Positions 60,851 to 64,000 of a DNA stretch of 64,000 bases are shown piece by piece. A model generated the notes under the pieces. The model was not told the DNA's origin. It did no database searches and saw only the letters and a program-made list of their open reading frames with translations. Source of the stretch: Roseiarcus sp963764955 (lineage in GTDB: Bacteria; Pseudomonadota; Alphaproteobacteria; Rhizobiales; Beijerinckiaceae). Positions within the stretch are counted from its first letter, which is position 1. Each line of letters starts with the position of its first letter. The position numbers were made by a program, and so were the translations under genes. Location of the stretch: NCBI GenBank assembly GCA_963764955.1, contig CAVXVE010000025.1, positions 186,001 to 250,000 on the forward strand, read 5' to 3'.

Positions 60851-63600
60851 TAGCGCCTGTCGTCGGATCGATGGAGCCAGTCGTGGGATCGAATTCGTTG
60901 ATCGTCAGACCAGGGATGTTGACTGCGAAGCTGATGTCCTGGAAGACGTTCGCGCAGTTCAATTCTCCGCAGAATTGGCCGCCGCCGGTCAGCGCGAAGA
61001 ACGTATTGAGGTTCAATAGATTGTCGGCGATGAACTGGTGTGCATCGGCTCCGTCAAGGAAATCGAAGACGATGCTCGTATCGGAAATTGCGATTCCGAA
61101 GCTTGGGTCGAAGACCAAAGTCGTTTCCAGGAAGCCGCCATGGCCGTTCGGATCGACTTCGAACACGATCTCACCGGCGGTTTGCGAATAGTCGCCTTCG
61201 ACCGTAAGTGAACCGCCGGACGTGGCGCCGACCTGCAATTTGCCGCCAGTCACGGCGACGTCGCCGACCACGGTGCTGCTGCCGCCGAAGACGCCGCCTT
61301 TTATTACGATTTGCGCCGGATCGAGTTTGCCGCCGCTCAGGAGCGTCGTCGAGCCGCCGGCTTGCTGCGTAAATGTGCCCCCATCGCCGGCAACGATCAT
61401 TGTCACCCCATTGATCGTCAAGTTTCCTGCATTCGTCACTGCGCCGGTCACGGCCACGGAACCGGCGTCATCGAACTCAGCCCCGGCGGCGATTTCAAGG
61501 GTCGCGGACTTGAATGAGCCGGTCACTTGCAATGTCCCGGCCGAGACGTTCGCCTCGCCGGACAACCCTAGATAGCCGCTGAGCGTCCATTCGCCAGTCC
61601 CCTTCGCGCTCAGCGTATTGAAATTGATGAAATTGTTGTTGGCGGTTCCCTGGCCGCTCAAGATCAAGGCGTTAGTCGCGCCCGAAGCCGCGCTGCCGAA
61701 GGCGGCGCCGTTGAGCACGGAGCCGGTTTGCAGGGTCAGCGTGTTCGTCCCCGACCCCGCGAATGCGACCGATGCGGATCCGCCGGCGATCGATCCCGCG
61801 TTTGTCACGGATCCGGAACTTCCGCTCAAATAGACACCGAGGCTCCCGCCGCTGATCATCGCGCCAGTCCGGTTGGTCACCGCGCCGCCTGAGCCAAAAT
61901 TGACGCCTATGCTATTCATCGCCGCGGCAGAGATCCAGCCCGCGTTGGTAACCGAGTTCGACGCTGCGCTCCCACCGCTGATCGCGATACCGAAGTTTGC
62001 CCCGCTGATTGTCCCGCCGATCTGATTGGTTACGATGCCACCCCCTAGCAAGGCGACGCCTCCGCGATTCGTTCCCGTTACCGCGCCAGAATTTGTCACC
62101 GCGCCGGCGCCCCCAACGATATAGACACCGAGGTTTCCGCTGCTGATCTTCCCCGTATTGGTCACGGAGCCGCCGCTGCCAAGAACGGCTCCATTTCCCG
62201 AAGCGGCCGAGCCGTAGATCTCGCCCGCGTTGTTCAACAAACTAGTTCCGCCCGTGAGGAAAACGCCATGCGCGGCGCCGCTGATCGTCCCGCCGGCCTG
62301 GTTGGTGACCGTGCCGCCCGAGTTCAGGCTGACTCCTGCGCCGTTCGTCGCAGTGGCGTAAATCCCTCCGGAATTCGTGACGGAGTTCGAAGCTGGGCTC
62401 CCACCGCTAATCGCGACACCAAGGACGCTGCCATTGATCTTTCCCGTGTTGGTTACAGTGCCGCCGCCGCGAAGTGCGACGGCGTAACCGGTGGGGGCGG
62501 AGGCGAGAATCTGGCCCGCGTTGGTGACTGAGCCGACGCCACTTGCGACAAAAACGCCGGCGTTAGCGCCGCTGATCTTCCCGCCTTTCTGGTTGGTCAC
62601 CGTACCGCCCAATTGGGCGCCCACCCCAATGCCACCTGTTGCAGTGTCCGTGATCGTGCCCGTATTGGTGACTAGGCCCCCTTTGGGCATCCACACACCC
62701 AGGTCACCGGTTCCTGTGGCGTTGATGGCGCCGGAATTGTGAAGCGTGCCGCCGTTGAGGAAATAGACTCCCGCACTGTTGGCGGCGGTGACCACGAGCG
62801 TCCCGGAGTTCGTCACCGTGCCGCCGTTTAGGGTGTAGACGGCGGAGTCCAGCGCGCCCGTGGCGGAAATCGTCCCGGAATTCGTCACCACACCGCCGCC
62901 CCCGCCCCCGATGACGACGGCCGAGGTGTTTGTTCCAGAGTTTGTGATCGTGCCGGCGTTGGTCACGGAGCCGCCATTTCCAACGTACACGGTGAGCGAG
63001 GGACTCCCCGAGGAGGTCATGCTGATGGCTCCACCCGTCTCGTTGTCAACAGAACCGGAGGACACGAAAACCGCGAGCGCCTGTCCAGTGATCGAGCCTG
63101 CATTCGTCACTGTGCCGGTGCCGCGTCCTATGATGACACCGGCGTACCCGCTGATCGAACCGCTGCTCTCGTTGGTGACGGCACCACCGTTCGGGAAATG
63201 GACGCCCACACCGCCATTTCCTCCGATCGTGCCCCAGTTGGTCACTGCGCTGCCCGACGAGTTGAGCTCGACTCCCCCGGACGGTCCCTGGATGCCGCCG
63301 TAGTTGGTGACGTTCCAGGAGGCGCCGGAGCCGCCATAGACCCCGGCGTCCGATGGGCTAACGGCGTTGATACTCGTCCCGGCACCGAACGTGGTCGGGT
63401 TATGCGTCCCGAGGCTATACGTGGATGTTTGAACTGGATTTACCGTGCCTGCGCCCGCGCAGCGCCTCCCGCGGCAGGGCGACGCCGAGCGCGAGGCCGA
63501 ATGAAAGCGCCGCCAGCGTCGTTCTCGATGCGCTGTCGAGGAGCGCGTCCGGGCCGCGACGACCCCGTGTGATCGAATCAGTCCAGAACCCAGACGCCAT
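60834..63600 (-). CDS. Beta-strand repeat exported protein, C terminus replaced by IS630
   Basis: About 920 residues. A signal-like segment RTTLAALSFGLALGVALPRE starts from an ATG at 63600; a frameshift near 63460 joins it to AGAGTVNPVQTSTYSLG. Residues about 50-640 are some 25 imperfect repeats of 20-28 residues built on VTNxGxI (for example GGTVTNSGTI, GGSVTNAGTI), expected to fold as a right-handed beta-helix as in autotransporter passengers. A second part (GTLQVTGSFKSATLEIAAG) has autotransporter-associated repeats, then a beta-sandwich-like end. No outer-membrane barrel follows. The last five residues (RALRI) come from the IS; without it the protein would end in a PEP-CTERM signal. Confidence 0.88.
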
Positions 63601-63810
63601 CTCCAGCGAGTCCTCGCACGTTGCGCCAAACGCGCTGCGCGTTGACAAGAGAAACGATACGGAGAGCCTGTTCACGGCGGCCTTGTTTCCGGGTTTTGCG
63701 TGGGATCGTGCCGACAATAAAACGGCGTGTCTATCGACAGACCTGTAGAGCCCAAACGGTAGGCTCCGACCGCCTTTTTCCGCACTGCCCCGCGCGCTAG
63801 CCTGTCGATT

Positions 63811-64000
63811 GTGACGCTTTCCGCTCCGATCGATTCGGCTTCGCCTTGTGCCTGCGGCAGCGGCATGCGTCACGCGCGCTGCTGTGGGCTCGACTGGACG
63901 ATGCCCTGGCCCAAGCCTGACCCGACAATGGACCTCGGTCCCGCGCGCGCCGCGCTTGCGGCAAGCAACGAAGCGGAGGCAGAGCGGACTCTCGTCGAGC
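63811..64000 (+). CDS. SEC-C motif protein, N-terminal part (runs off window)
   Basis: Open frame from a GTG at 63811 to the window edge. Residues 13-25 (CACGSGMRHARCC) are a SEC-C zinc-binding motif, CxCGSG...HxxCC. From residue 43 (LGPARAALAASNEAEAERTL) a helical, TPR-like stretch begins. In alphaproteobacteria a similar head precedes TPR and hydroxylase or sulfotransferase domains, but the rest is outside the window so no function is given. It diverges from the beta-repeat gene. Confidence 0.75.
   Translation, partial: MTLSAPIDSASPCACGSGMRHARCCGLDWTMPWPKPDPTMDLGPARAALAASNEAEAERTLVE

Noticed and set aside
60850..63470. Short spaced DNA repeats considered as a CRISPR array
   Set aside because: The repeats encode protein repeats in one frame, vary in length and sequence, and have no unique spacers or cas genes.

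Overview
The window is GC-rich chromosomal DNA. Its gene content (hisE-coaA pair, second-type gltX, DUF2865 protein, polyol ABC operon with SorC regulator, FtsH/L28 housekeeping genes) fits an alphaproteobacterium of the Hyphomicrobiales, possibly a methylotroph or photoheterotroph relative; I cannot name the genus from sequence alone.

Layout. (1) 1-467: end of a WD40 protein. (2) 673-12371: a polyol utilisation locus on the + strand: FGGY kinase, HAD phosphatase, SorC-type regulator, periplasmic binding protein, two permeases, ATPase, mannitol-type dehydrogenase and three short-chain dehydrogenases. Imported sugar alcohols would be oxidised to ketoses and phosphorylated. (3) 12406-24776: mixed chromosomal genes (BON protein, GT21-like glycosyltransferase, gltX, DUF2865, xseA, phospholipase C/acid phosphatase, a broken amino-acid binding protein, amidotransferase, tRNA-Glu, rpmB, methyltransferase). 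(4) 25494-26843: an intact IS5-type element with 16-bp terminal repeats and a TTAG target duplication, 47 bp from the end of ftsH. (5) 26891-43402: ftsH, acyl-CoA synthetase, the ybbP/ybbA/tesA cluster, purU, msrB, hemH, deoC, a two-domain ALDH16-type aldehyde dehydrogenase, a TraB/GumN protein, coaA and hisE. (6) 43403-48732: a graveyard of mobile DNA: serine recombinase remnant, reverse-transcriptase fragment, rearranged IS110, and an IS3 element in which a group II intron with intact reverse transcriptase and a 34-nt domain V replaces the front half of orfB. It ends exactly at a truncated zinc-ribbon gene. (7) 49426-59535: a surface-sugar cluster. A UbiA-HAD protein, DprE1-like oxidase and DprE2-like reductase together resemble the route to polyprenyl-phosphate-D-arabinofuranose. 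They are followed by a GtrA membrane protein, a FAD oxidoreductase, a CDP-glucose pyrophosphorylase, an RfbC-type epimerase and three NAD-dependent epimerases. Several genes overlap start-to-stop. (8) 59696-63600 (minus): a right-handed beta-repeat exported protein whose PEP-CTERM sorting tail has been cut off by an IS630 element; removing the IS with one TA copy restores the reading frame. (9) 63811-64000: start of a SEC-C motif protein.

A technical theme runs through the window: at least 25 genes or gene parts carry single-base indels, many in homopolymers, after which the conserved protein continues in another frame. Most look like uncorrected sequencing errors rather than real gene death, so frameshifted genes are given as one locus here. 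True decay is much more likely in the mobile-element region.
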